This document shows, in pieces, positions 34,428 through 43,602 of a stretch of 64,000 bases of DNA. The notes beneath the pieces are model-generated. The model saw only the letters and a list, made by a program, of their open reading frames with translations, was not told where the DNA came from and searched no databases. Both the position numbers and the translations under genes were made by a program. This DNA is from Filomicrobium sp. (lineage in GTDB: Bacteria > Pseudomonadota > Alphaproteobacteria > Rhizobiales > Hyphomicrobiaceae), in assembly GCA_017792465.1 (NCBI GenBank), contig CP051234.1:4124501-4188500 (forward strand), in the 5' to 3' direction. Every line of letters begins with the position of its first letter. The stretch's first letter is position 1.

Positions 34428-37400
34428 ATGGCGGAAAAAGACCAGTCTCAGGACACGGGCCGTAACTGGGGGGAGACGCTTTACCTCCCTCAGACCGATT
34501 TTCCCATGCGCGCAGGGTTGCCGAACCTTGAGCCGAAGCTGCTGGAGCGCTGGGCGAAAATCGATCTGTATAAAAAGCTGCGCGAGAGCTCGGCGGGCAA
34601 GCACAAGTTCGTGCTGCACGATGGCCCTCCCTATGCAAACGGCCACATCCACATTGGGCATTCCTTGAACAAGGTCTTGAAGGATCTGGTGGTGAAATCC
34701 CAGCAGATGCTTGGGCACGATTCCAACTATGTGCCCGGCTGGGACTGCCACGGTCTGCCGATCGAATGGAAGATCGAGGAACAGTATCGCGCCAAGGGTC
34801 AGAACAAGGATGAGATCCCGATCAACGAATTCCGCGCCGAGTGCCGGGAGTTCGCGGAGAAGTGGGTTGATGTTCAGCGCGAGGAATTCAAGCGGCTCGG
34901 CATCGTCGGCGATTGGGACAAGCCGTACCTTACGATGACGTTTCCGGCGGAAGCGACGATCGCCAACGAGTTAATGAAGTTCGCGATGTCAGGGCAGCTT
35001 TATCGCGGCTCGAAGCCGGTCATGTGGTCGGTGGTCGAAAAGACGGCGCTGGCGGAAGCGGAAGTCGAATACTACGAGCACACGTCGGATCAGATCTGGG
35101 TGAAGTTTCCGGTAGTCGCGCTCACTGATGACTTCGAGGAAAGCTACGCGAAGCTTCCGAAGTTTTCCGATGAATTCGTTGAGAAGCTCCGCAGGTCGAA
35201 GGTTGTGATCTGGACAACCACTCCCTGGACCATCCCAGGTAACCGGGCAGTCTCTTATTGCCACAAGATTTCTTACGGCCTTTATGAAGTGACAGGCGCT
35301 GCAGAAGGTAATTGGCTGGCGAAGAATGAATTGGTTGTTCTGGCAGATGCTTTGGCTGCTGGTGTGATGAAAGCCGGCAAAATCGCAGAGGACGGTTATG
35401 AAAGAATAGGGGATGTGCCCCCCAACGCGATCAAGTCTCTGATGCATCCGCTGAAAGGCGTTGGCGGCGGGTACGACTTCGACGTGCCGCTGCTCGATGG
35501 CGATCACGTCACCGACGACACCGGTACGGGCTTTGTTCATACGGCTCCCGGTCATGGCGCAGATGACTACATCATCTGGATGGCAAAGCAGCAGGCTCTG
35601 CGCAGGCGTGGCATCGACACGACGATCCCGTTCACTGTCAGCGCCGACGGCACGTTCACCGATCAAGCGCCGGGCTTCGAAGGCAAGCGCGTCCTGAAGG
35701 AAAACGGCGACAAGGGTGACGCCAACGACGCGGTCATCAAGGCGCTGGCGGATGCCGGTATGATGGTGGCGCGCGCGCGCCTCAAGCACCAGTACCCGCA
35801 CTCTTGGCGCTCGAAGAAACCGGTCATCTTCCGCAACACGCCGCAGTGGTTCATCCGCATGGATGGGCCTATTTTGGCCAACACTTCCCAAGGTCGTGTT
35901 GGGCTGGGTGACAAGGGATCCGGCAACCGGTCACTCAGGGAGCTGGCGCTTGACGAGATCAAGCGCGTCGAGTGGGTGCCGGAATCGGGCGAGAACCGCA
36001 TCACCGGCATGATCGCCAACCGCCCCGACTGGGTGGTGTCGCGGCAGCGCGCGTGGGGCGTGCCGATCACTGTCTTCCGCAACCCGGAAACCGATCAAGT
36101 CATCCCCGGACCGGGCTTTGCGAAATCGGCTGAACTTGCCGAGCGCATCCGTGCGGCGTTTGCCGAAAAGGGTGCCGACGTCTGGTTCGAAGACGGTGCG
36201 AAGGAGCGTTTCCTCGATGGCCTTGTCGATGACCCGGCTCAGTGGGAGCAGGTTCGCGATGTGCTCGACGTGTGGTTCGATTCAGGATCGACGCACGCCT
36301 TCACGATGGAAGACCCGGTTGAGTTCCCCGGGCTGTCGGGCATCCAGCGCTCAATGACTGGCGGCCACGACCGGGTGATGTATTTGGAAGGCTCCGACCA
36401 GCACCGCGGCTGGTTCCACTCTTCGCTGTTGGAGAGCTGCGGGACGCGGGCGCATGCGCCTTACGACGTCGTTCTCACTCATGGCTTCATTCTCGATGAG
36501 AAGGGCGATGAGAAGATGTCGAAGTCGAAGGGGAACGCGCTGTCGCCGCAGGATGTGATGAAGCAGTCGGGTGCGGATATCCTGCGCTTGTGGGTTGCTG
36601 CTGCGGATACGACGAACGATATCCGCTTCGGACCGTCGATCGTCAAGGCGTCGGCTGACAGCTACCGCAAGCTCAGGAACTCGCTGCGCTGGATGCTGGG
36701 TGCGCTGACGCACTTCAAGGAAGAAGATCGCGTTGACCCCGCCGACATGCCGGAATTGGAAAAGCTGATCCTGCACCGGTTGTCGGAGATCGGTCCGGAG
36801 GTGCGCACGGCCTATTCGGAATATGACTACCGCAAGGTCGTCGCGCTCCTGACGCACTTCCTCAACACCGACCTTTCGGCCTTCTATTTCGATATCCGCA
36901 AGGACGCGCTTTATTGCGACGCGCCGTCGAGCCAACGGCGCAAAGCCGCGCTGACGGTGATCGATGTCACCTTCAAAGCGACCGCGCTTTGGCTGGCGCC
37001 GATTTTGTCATTCACGTCGGAGGAAGCGTGGCTGTCGCGGTATCCGTCCGAGACGGACAGCGTGCACCTGCATGAGTTCCCGCTGATCAGCCGCCTGTGG
37101 CGCAACGAGGAAATCGCTGCGCGCTGGGAGAAGGTGCGCAAGGTTCGCCGTGTCGTGACCGGGGCGCTTGAAATCGAACGGGCTGAAAAGCGGATTGGGT
37201 CGAGCCTTGAGGCTGCGCCTGAGATCTACGTGAACGATTCAGAGATTTCCGAAGCGCTCGATGGGATCGACCTGGCCGAAGCCTGCATCACCAGCGGCGT
37301 CGATCTGAAATGGGGTGAGGCGCCTGAAGGTGCGTTCAATCTCGACGATGTCGCGGGCGTTGGTGTCGTGCCGAAGCGGGCCGAAGGCAAGAAGTGCGCA

Positions 37401-37502
37401 CGGTCGTGGCGGATCACCAACGATGTCGGCAGCGATCCCGATTACCCAGAGCTTTCTGCGCGCGATGCTGCGGCGATGCGTGAAATCGACGGGCGGGCCT
37501 GA
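34428..37502 (+). CDS. ileS: Isoleucyl-tRNA synthetase
   Basis: IleRS charges tRNA-Ile, with an editing domain against valine. The 1024-residue protein carries the class I signature HIGH at 75-78 (within HIHIGHSL) and KMSKSKG at 696. The editing domain (about 200-420) holds [13 protein letters not shown] and the [11 protein letters not shown] motif. The C-terminal anticodon-binding part is present. The length is slightly above E. coli IleRS (938). The stretch around 35200-35430 in the editing domain has a lower GC content than the rest of the gene. Direction and spacing fit an ileS-...-lspA order. Confidence 0.97.
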   Translation: MAEKDQSQDTGRNWGETLYLPQTDFPMRAGLPNLEPKLLERWAKIDLYKKLRESSAGKHKFVLHDGPPYANGHIHIGHSLNKVLKDLVVKSQQMLGHDSNYVPGWDCHGLPIEWKIEEQYRAKGQNKDEIPINEFRAECREFAEKWVDVQREEFKRLGIVGDWDKPYLTMTFPAEATIANELMKFAMSGQLYRGSKPVMWSVVEKTALAEAEVEYYEHTSDQIWVKFPVVALTDDFEESYAKLPKFSDEFVEKLRRSKVVIWTTTPWTIPGNRAVSYCHKISYGLYEVTGAAEGNWLAKNELVVLADALAAGVMKAGKIAEDGYERIGDVPPNAIKSLMHPLKGVGGGYDFDVPLLDGDHVTDDTGTGFVHTAPGHGADDYIIWMAKQQALRRRGIDTTIPFTVSADGTFTDQAPGFEGKRVLKENGDKGDANDAVIKALADAGMMVARARLKHQYPHSWRSKKPVIFRNTPQWFIRMDGPILANTSQGRVGLGDKGSGNRSLRELALDEIKRVEWVPESGENRITGMIANRPDWVVSRQRAWGVPITVFRNPETDQVIPGPGFAKSAELAERIRAAFAEKGADVWFEDGAKERFLDGLVDDPAQWEQVRDVLDVWFDSGSTHAFTMEDPVEFPGLSGIQRSMTGGHDRVMYLEGSDQHRGWFHSSLLESCGTRAHAPYDVVLTHGFILDEKGDEKMSKSKGNALSPQDVMKQSGADILRLWVAAADTTNDIRFGPSIVKASADSYRKLRNSLRWMLGALTHFKEEDRVDPADMPELEKLILHRLSEIGPEVRTAYSEYDYRKVVALLTHFLNTDLSAFYFDIRKDALYCDAPSSQRRKAALTVIDVTFKATALWLAPILSFTSEEAWLSRYPSETDSVHLHEFPLISRLWRNEEIAARWEKVRKVRRVVTGALEIERAEKRIGSSLEAAPEIYVNDSEISEALDGIDLAEACITSGVDLKWGEAPEGAFNLDDVAGVGVVPKRAEGKKCARSWRITNDVGSDPDYPELSARDAAAMREIDGRA

Positions 37503-37522
37503 CGAGCAGAGGTGGAGAGCCG

Positions 37523-37909
37523 ATGGGTGTCGACCTGGAAGCCAACAAGCAAACCGCGATGGCGTTTTATGACTTGATGTTCAATCAATGTCAGCCAGCC
37601 GAGGCCATGCGGCTTTATAGCGGTGCGTGCTACATCCAGCACAATCCGCATGTTGGCGATGGCAAGGACGCGTTTATTGCCTATTTCACGAAGATGGCCG
37701 AGGCCTACCCGGGCAAGCAGGTGACGTTCAAACGGGTCTTTGCGGAGGGGGAGCACGTCATTTTGCATTGCCACCAGACCTGGCCGGGTGATCATGACTA
37801 CGCGGGGATCGATATCTTCCGGTTCGACGACGAAGGCAAGATCGTCGAGCACTGGGATGTTTTGCAGATCATTCCCGAGACTTCGGCAAACGACAATTCG
37901 ATGTTTTGA
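37523..37909 (+). CDS. NTF2-like (SnoaL-type) protein
   Basis: The 128-residue protein belongs to the cone-shaped alpha+beta barrel NTF2-like superfamily, here of the SnoaL polyketide cyclase-like kind. It has the FYDLMFNQCQPAEAMRLY start, YIQHNPHVGDGKD and the closing DIFRFDDEGKIVEHWDVLQ run, common in this group. Members act as small binding proteins or isomerase-like enzymes, and many have no known function. It sits in the 430-base space between ileS and lspA, about 21 bases from ileS, so it may be cotranscribed. The biological role is not shown. Confidence 0.87.
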   Translation: MGVDLEANKQTAMAFYDLMFNQCQPAEAMRLYSGACYIQHNPHVGDGKDAFIAYFTKMAEAYPGKQVTFKRVFAEGEHVILHCHQTWPGDHDYAGIDIFRFDDEGKIVEHWDVLQIIPETSANDNSMF

Positions 37910-37932
37910 GATTTGGCGGGATTGAAAGGTCG

Positions 37933-38457
37933 ATGGAACAGGTGGGGCAGCACTCGTTTGTTTGGGGGAAGTGGTCGTCGGCCGGATTTTGGGCGGCTGC
38001 CATCACCCTTGTGCTCGATCAGCTCCATAAGTGGTGGATGATCCTGGGGCTCGGGATGCATGAGGGCGACCGATTTTCCGCCCTGCCGTTTCTGGAAATC
38101 GTCTACGTCAAGAACACCGGGATCAGCTATTCCCTCTTCGATATTGCCAAATATGAGTGGCAACTGGTGCTGGCGGCCTTTGCTGCGGTGGTGGCTGTGG
38201 CACTTTGGGTGTGGATGGCGCGGTCAGCCACAGGATGGTTAATGGCCGTCAGTCTGGGGCTGATTATCGGGGGAGCCGTCGGAAACGCCATAGATCGCGT
38301 GCTTTTGGGCGGTGTGGCCGACTTCTTCCTGCTCCATGGCTTTGGGTATACGTGGTATGTCTTCAACATCGCAGATGTCGCGATTGTTGCTGGAGTCGCG
38401 GGACTTTTGTATGACTCAGTGGCCCTGAGTCGAGAAGATGACACAAAAGGGCCATAA
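37933..38457 (+). CDS. lspA: Lipoprotein signal peptidase (signal peptidase II)
   Basis: LspA cleaves signal peptides of diacylglyceryl-modified prolipoproteins in the inner membrane. The 174-residue protein has four hydrophobic spans. Conserved blocks are VLDQLHKWW, KNTGISYSLF, GGAVGNAIDRVLLGGVADFF and FNIADVAI. The catalytic aspartates would be in the VADFF region and the NIAD run. I chose the ATG at 37933; a start at 37906 (TTG) would overlap the previous gene and extend by nine residues. The next gene encodes a likely lipoprotein substrate. Confidence 0.93.
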   Translation: MEQVGQHSFVWGKWSSAGFWAAAITLVLDQLHKWWMILGLGMHEGDRFSALPFLEIVYVKNTGISYSLFDIAKYEWQLVLAAFAAVVAVALWVWMARSATGWLMAVSLGLIIGGAVGNAIDRVLLGGVADFFLLHGFGYTWYVFNIADVAIVAGVAGLLYDSVALSREDDTKGP

Positions 38458-38526
38458 CGCGCAGTGAAATGGGCGGGGTGCTTGTGGCGAGCCGATGCGG
38501 CACGACAAGGCGCAGGAGACAGCGAA

Positions 38527-38994
38527 ATGCTTTGGGGGACCACCAGAAATTCCGGCGTTCGGCGCTTGCGCGCCGTTCTTGGCGTGGCTATCGCGGCGGC
38601 TTTTGTCAGCGCGTGCTCGGCCGGTGACGTCGAATTGAACGGCAAGCTGTTTGAGCTCGCCGGTCTTAGCAGCATGGGCAAGAAGAGCGGCGATGCGAAG
38701 GTGGCACCTCGGTCGGGCCTCGTCGTCCCGCCGGACCTGCAAAAGCTACCCGATCCTAATCAACCTCAGGCCGCAGCTCCCAGTGACGATCTGCTGGCCC
38801 AGATTGACGATCCGGATCGCAAGAAGGTGAAGGATTATGCTCAGCTTGAACGCGAGCAGGCCGAAGCGTGCAAGAAGTATGAGCTGGCTAAAATGCGCGG
38901 CGATCCCGACGCCGATACGATTTCGGGCCCGCTGGGCGATTGTCGTCAATCTGTGCTGACTGCGGTCGGCAACTGGATGAAGCCAGAACAGTAG
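38527..38994 (+). CDS. Hypothetical outer-membrane lipoprotein
   Basis: The 155-residue protein has an N-terminal signal with a lipobox FVSAC, placing the lipidated Cys at residue 30. The mature part contains APRSGLVVPPDLQKLPDPN, a proline-rich stretch resembling DUF3035-type lipoproteins, and then an acidic helical region with three cysteines in all. No enzymatic motif is visible. The ATG at 38527 is chosen over 38464, since the latter would put an arginine-rich run before the signal. It follows lspA by 69 bases and precedes the protease pair. Confidence 0.78.
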   Translation: MLWGTTRNSGVRRLRAVLGVAIAAAFVSACSAGDVELNGKLFELAGLSSMGKKSGDAKVAPRSGLVVPPDLQKLPDPNQPQAAAPSDDLLAQIDDPDRKKVKDYAQLEREQAEACKKYELAKMRGDPDADTISGPLGDCRQSVLTAVGNWMKPEQ

Positions 38995-39335
38995 CGGTCT
39001 GCGCTGTCACGCTTTCGCTAAGCGTCGATCCAAAACATCTTTAAGCAAATGCGGTGCAGCCATTCGCGGTCGGCGGGTGGCTGTTCGTTTATAGTCGGGC
39101 TTATCCTGCTCCAAAGCATCTCTGATGCCTATGGCCTGGGATTTCAGGCGCGTATGCCCATGATTAACGCTGCACGCCTACATGAACCCGTTGTCATTTG
39201 ACTTATCATCACTGACACCCGAGATTTTCCAGCAACAATCCCTTTGTCTGTGATTTGGGATTACGGTCGTGGCGCAGATTTGCGCTGCAACTCACCAGTG
39301 TTCTTTGGCAATCCAGCGATTGAGGATAGTCTTCC
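38995..39335. other. Intergenic region before the M16 protease pair
   Basis: No gene is recognised in these 341 bases. It separates the lipoprotein from the M16 protease genes, so it likely holds the promoter of the latter. No repeat or strong hairpin was seen. Confidence 0.5.
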
Positions 39336-40772
39336 ATGCGCAAACCTAGCGCTCGCCTTATCCTGCAATTCTCAGCAATCACCGCTCTGGCCCTCATGAC
39401 AGTATCTCTTCAAACAGCTCCGGTATCCGCCGCCGAAAAATCCGGCACCTCCACAACAGAACGTGCGACCGAGTTCAAGCTCGACAACGGGATGGAAGTG
39501 ATCGTCATTCCGGACCGCCGCGCGCCGGTCGTGACGCACATGGTCTGGTATCGCGTCGGGGCTGCCGATGAGCCGAAGTCGACTTCGGGCATCGCCCACT
39601 TCCTCGAACACCTGATGTTTAAATCCACCGAAAAGATCGCGATTGGAGAATTCTCCAAGATCGTTGCGCGTATGGGTGGGCAGGACAACGCCTTTACCGG
39701 CCAGGATGCGACCGCCTATTTCCAGCGGATTTCCAAGGACCATCTGAAGGACGTGATGGAGATGGAAGCCGACCGGATGGTCAATCTGCGGCTGACGGAA
39801 AAGGAAGTGCTGACCGAGCGCAACGTTATTCTGGAAGAGCGCCGCTCGCGCACCGATAATAATCCTGGCGCGATCCTCAACGAGCAAATGGATGCGACGC
39901 TTTACTATTCGCACCCCTATGGCATTCCGGTGATCGGTTGGGCGCATGAAATGGCTGAACTCGATCAGCACGACGCCATCGACTTCTACAAGCACTACTA
40001 CGCGCCCAATAACGCCATTCTGGTTGTTGCCGGCGACGTGACGGTTGAAGAAGTCAAGAAGCTTGCGAACGAGACCTACGGAAAGGTCGCGGCTAATCCG
40101 GCCATCAAGGCGAAGCGCGAGCGTCCGCAGGAACCTCCGCAGCTGGTTGCCCGCCGTTTGGAACTCGATGATCCGCGGGCGGGTAAGCCGTCGATGCATC
40201 GCTATTACCTGGCGCCCTCCTATGTCACGGCTAAGCAGGGCGAAGCTGAAGCGCTCGACTTGCTTGTGAAGATCCTGGCGACGGGTTCGACAAGCCGCTT
40301 TTACAAAAAGCTGGTGGTCGAGAAGCAGTTGGCGTCGAGTGCAGGCGGCTGGTATGCGGCCGACGGCTATGACAGCGGCAAGATTGCGTTTTATGCGGTG
40401 GCTGCCGACGGCGTTGAGCTCAAAGACATCGAAGCCGAGATGGACAAGGTGATCGCCGATATCGCGGAAAACGGCGTCACGGACGAAGAACTCAAGCGCG
40501 CCAAGAACAGCCTGACGGCGGAATACATCTATGGCATCGACAGCCAGTCGACGATGGCGCGCCGATACGGTTGGGCGGCGGTTGTCGGGCAATCGATCTC
40601 TGATGTCGAAACGTGGCCCGATGAGATCAACAAGGTTACCGCTGAACAGGTCAAGCAAGCGGCTGAGAAGAACTTCGACATTCGCAAATCGGTGACCGGT
40701 TATCTCGTCCCGAAAGCGCCTGAGCCGGTGGCTCAAGGGGCTCCCGCCGCATCTTCTCCTTCGAAGGGGTAA
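39336..40772 (+). CDS. M16 zinc protease, catalytic subunit
   Basis: The 478-residue protein is a periplasmic member of the pitrilysin family M16. A signal peptide covers about residues 1-32, ending SAAEK. The inverted zinc motif HFLEH (HxxEH) is in the segment HFLEHLMFKS (about 88-97), and the third ligand is probably a Glu in the TERNVILEERR region about 76 residues later. Together with the next gene it forms the usual pair of one active and one inactive subunit. The pair is seven bases apart and clearly an operon. Peptide or protein quality control at the envelope is a plausible job. Confidence 0.93.
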   Translation: MRKPSARLILQFSAITALALMTVSLQTAPVSAAEKSGTSTTERATEFKLDNGMEVIVIPDRRAPVVTHMVWYRVGAADEPKSTSGIAHFLEHLMFKSTEKIAIGEFSKIVARMGGQDNAFTGQDATAYFQRISKDHLKDVMEMEADRMVNLRLTEKEVLTERNVILEERRSRTDNNPGAILNEQMDATLYYSHPYGIPVIGWAHEMAELDQHDAIDFYKHYYAPNNAILVVAGDVTVEEVKKLANETYGKVAANPAIKAKRERPQEPPQLVARRLELDDPRAGKPSMHRYYLAPSYVTAKQGEAEALDLLVKILATGSTSRFYKKLVVEKQLASSAGGWYAADGYDSGKIAFYAVAADGVELKDIEAEMDKVIADIAENGVTDEELKRAKNSLTAEYIYGIDSQSTMARRYGWAAVVGQSISDVETWPDEINKVTAEQVKQAAEKNFDIRKSVTGYLVPKAPEPVAQGAPAASSPSKG

Positions 40773-40778
40773 GCTCAA

Positions 40779-42155
40779 ATGGTACGAACTTCGAAAGCTG
40801 CGGTCGCGCGTCGGCCGCAGGGGCTGGAGTTGATTGCGGGCTTTACTGCGATCGTTCTTGCTCTCGTCTTCACGCTCAGCCTGATAAGGCCTGCCAACGC
40901 TATGGATATCAAAGAAGTCAAAAGCCCGGGCGGGATCAGTGCCTGGCTCGTACAGTCTGATCAGGTGCCGCTGTTGGCGCTGAGGTTCGCATTTCTTGGC
41001 GGCAGCGCACAGGACCCGGATGGCAAGGCTGGTGTCGCGAACTTTGTGACGGCGATGCTCGATGAGGGGGCTGGCGATCTTAAATCGGAAGCCTTCCAGG
41101 AGCAGATGGAAGACATTGCCATGCGCATGAGCTTCGATGAGAGCCGCGATAATTTCTACGGGAGCGTTCAGACGCTGACGAAGAACCGCGCCGAAGCGAT
41201 GAAGCTATTGAAGCTTGCGTTGACGAAGCCACGGTTCGATGAGGATGCCGTCGAACGCATTCGCCGTCAGCTTCTAGCAAACCTCGCCTATGAGAAACGG
41301 TCGCCCGATAAGCTGGCGTCGCGGACGTGGTTTGAAAAGGCCTTCCCGGGGCATCCTTACGGGACCTCGGCGCGCGGCACTGTGAAGACCGTTAAGACCA
41401 TCACGCGCAAAGATCTGGAAGCGTTCCGCAAGCGCGTGTTTGCCAAGGACAACCTCAAGGTCGTGGCCGTCGGCGACATCAATGAAGCCGATCTTGGCAA
41501 GCTTCTCGACGAGGTGTTCGGTGATCTGCCTGAGAAAGGCGAGTTGAATCCGGTTGCAGACGTCAAACCGGTGACCGGCGGTGTGCTTGATGTCGTCGAG
41601 ATGGATGTTCCGCAGTCGGCGGCCATCTTCGGCATGGGCGGCCTGAAGCGCAAAGACCCCGATTTCATGGCGGCGTTTGTTTTGAACCACATCATCGGCG
41701 GCGGCGGGTTCTCGGCCATCCTGATGGAAGAGGTTCGCGAAAAACGCGGTCTTGCCTATTCGGTCTATAGCTACCTCAACCCGCTCGACCATTCCTCGGT
41801 TTATCTGGGAAGCGTCGCCACCAAGAACGAGTCGATTGCCGAGTCGCTCAAGATCATCCGGGGCGAACTGGCAAAGATCGCCAAGGAAGGCGTGACGCAG
41901 AAAGATCTCGATAACGCCAAGAGCTATTTGACGGGATCGTATGCCCTTCGCTTTGACACCAACTCCAAGATTGCCAGTCAACTCCTTGGCATTATGGTCG
42001 AAGACATGGGCATCGATTATATTGACAAGCGCAACGCGACGATCGAGGCGCTGACGGTCGATGACTTGAAGAAGGCTGCAGTGCGGTTCCTGAACCCAGA
42101 CGATTTGATCGTCGTCGTGGTTGGCAAGCCCAAGGACTTGCCACCGAAAAGCTGA
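40779..42155 (+). CDS. M16 protease homologue, non-catalytic subunit
   Basis: The 458-residue protein is the second M16 subunit. It has a signal or membrane segment (about 20-42, FTAIVLALVFTLSLIRPA). The HxxEH position is replaced by FVTAMLDEGAG, so no zinc site is present. The C-terminal substrate-binding Arg/Tyr motif is retained (GGGGFSAILMEEVREKRGLAYSVYSYL region). This is the standard arrangement for the heterodimeric M16B type. It starts six bases after the catalytic subunit. Confidence 0.92.
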   Translation: MVRTSKAAVARRPQGLELIAGFTAIVLALVFTLSLIRPANAMDIKEVKSPGGISAWLVQSDQVPLLALRFAFLGGSAQDPDGKAGVANFVTAMLDEGAGDLKSEAFQEQMEDIAMRMSFDESRDNFYGSVQTLTKNRAEAMKLLKLALTKPRFDEDAVERIRRQLLANLAYEKRSPDKLASRTWFEKAFPGHPYGTSARGTVKTVKTITRKDLEAFRKRVFAKDNLKVVAVGDINEADLGKLLDEVFGDLPEKGELNPVADVKPVTGGVLDVVEMDVPQSAAIFGMGGLKRKDPDFMAAFVLNHIIGGGGFSAILMEEVREKRGLAYSVYSYLNPLDHSSVYLGSVATKNESIAESLKIIRGELAKIAKEGVTQKDLDNAKSYLTGSYALRFDTNSKIASQLLGIMVEDMGIDYIDKRNATIEALTVDDLKKAAVRFLNPDDLIVVVVGKPKDLPPKS

Positions 42156-42188
42156 GCTGAGGCCCTGGGGGAGGTTTGAATACGAAGC

Positions 42189-43574
42189 ATGAGTGATAAC
42201 TCTTCTGGGGCCACCGGCGCACAATCCATCGCGGACAATTCTGCATTCCGTCTTGATGTTAGTGGTTGCCTCGAAGGGGCGATCGGCGAACATGGGCTGT
42301 CGGCGGGCGAGTTTTCTGTCTGGTCGAAACACGCCTCCTCGGAACTCGATCTACTGCGCGAGCAGATCGCCGACGGCAACTTGCCAATCGCCAACATCAC
42401 CGACGCGCGTGACGACCTGAAAACCGCTGCGGAGGCCTACGAGACGCTGTCCAAAGGCGCGCGAACGATTGTGTTCTTTGGCACCGGTGGCTCAGGCCTT
42501 GGCGGTCAGACGCTTGCTCAGCTCGCCGGTTGGAATATCGCCGGCATGATGCTGCCGGGGCAGATGGGACGGCCTCGCACCCGGTTCTATGACAACCTCG
42601 ACCCGCTGACATTGCAGGGTGTGCTCAACACGCTCGATCTGGTGTCGAGCCGGTTCGTTTTCACGTCCAAATCCGGTGGAACAGCCGAGACGCTGGCCCA
42701 GGCGATTGCCGTGTTGTCGGCGGTCAAAGCGGCAGGCTTCGAAGAGCACATTCCCAACATGTTCCTTGGCATTACCGAAGAGGCTGAGGGCGGCAAGGAA
42801 AACGGCATGCGCCGTTTGTTTGGGAAATTCGGCATTCCGATGCTGGCGCATCCAAAAGACATTGGCGGGCGTTTTTCGTGCCTGACGGTGGTCGGGCTGT
42901 TGCCGGCTTTGGCACGCGGGCTCGATCCTATCAAAATCCGCGAAGGTGCACGCGCCGTCGTGCAGCAAGTGATCGATGCGCAAACCGTTGCCGATTGTGC
43001 TCCGGCTCTATCGGCGGCGACTTCTGTCGGTATGGCGAAGGGGCGCGGCAGTCGTGTGCTGGTTCTCATGCCCTATGCTGACCGGCTCGGGTATCTGTCG
43101 CGCTGGTTCGTGCAGCTTTGGGCGGAGAGCCTTGGCAAGGGTGGCGAAGGCACGACGCCGATCGGTGCGATGGGGCCGCTCGATCAGCACAGTCAGCTGC
43201 AATTGTTCATGGATGGTCCGCGTGAGCATCTCATTACGTTGATCCGGGTGCCGACGGCCGGGACCGGACCGACGATTGACGCCGAAATGGCGGAGTTGGC
43301 CGGGGCCGGTTATATGGGCGGCAAAACGATTGGCGATGTCGTCGATGCTCAGGCCAATGCGTTGCCTGCAGCGCTGGGCGAGGCCGGGCGTCCGGTGCGG
43401 ACCATTGATATCCACAGCCTCGATGAAACCGCCATCGGAGCCGTTATGATGCATTTCATGCTGGAGACGATTCTCGCCGGCCGGATGCTTGGCGTTGATC
43501 CGTTCGATCAGCCTGCCGTGGAGCTCGCCAAGGTTTTGACGCGCGAACGATTGGCGGAGCCGCCAGCGACCTGA
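42189..43574 (+). CDS. pgi: Glucose-6-phosphate isomerase
   Basis: PGI interconverts glucose 6-phosphate and fructose 6-phosphate. The 461-residue protein is of the shorter bacterial form. Sugar-phosphate binding is shown by GTGGSGLGGQ (about 98-107) and SKSGGTAETL (about 160). The active-site stretch GTTPIGAMGPLDQHSQLQL carries the SIS-fold segment with the conserved GxxDQHSQ region. The ATG at 42189 (MSDNSSGA) is used. It is 33 bases after the M16 pair and 28 bases before mutL. The same-strand order suggests cotranscription, but no functional link to the protease pair is obvious. Confidence 0.94.
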   Translation: MSDNSSGATGAQSIADNSAFRLDVSGCLEGAIGEHGLSAGEFSVWSKHASSELDLLREQIADGNLPIANITDARDDLKTAAEAYETLSKGARTIVFFGTGGSGLGGQTLAQLAGWNIAGMMLPGQMGRPRTRFYDNLDPLTLQGVLNTLDLVSSRFVFTSKSGGTAETLAQAIAVLSAVKAAGFEEHIPNMFLGITEEAEGGKENGMRRLFGKFGIPMLAHPKDIGGRFSCLTVVGLLPALARGLDPIKIREGARAVVQQVIDAQTVADCAPALSAATSVGMAKGRGSRVLVLMPYADRLGYLSRWFVQLWAESLGKGGEGTTPIGAMGPLDQHSQLQLFMDGPREHLITLIRVPTAGTGPTIDAEMAELAGAGYMGGKTIGDVVDAQANALPAALGEAGRPVRTIDIHSLDETAIGAVMMHFMLETILAGRMLGVDPFDQPAVELAKVLTRERLAEPPAT

Positions 43575-43602
43575 ATTCACAACCCTGCCATGAGGCCCTG
43601 AC

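Noticed and set aside
39372-40778. Minus-strand open frame of 468 codons opposite the M16 protease
   Set aside because: No motif and no ribosome site; the plus-strand gene has a signal peptide and an intact zinc motif.
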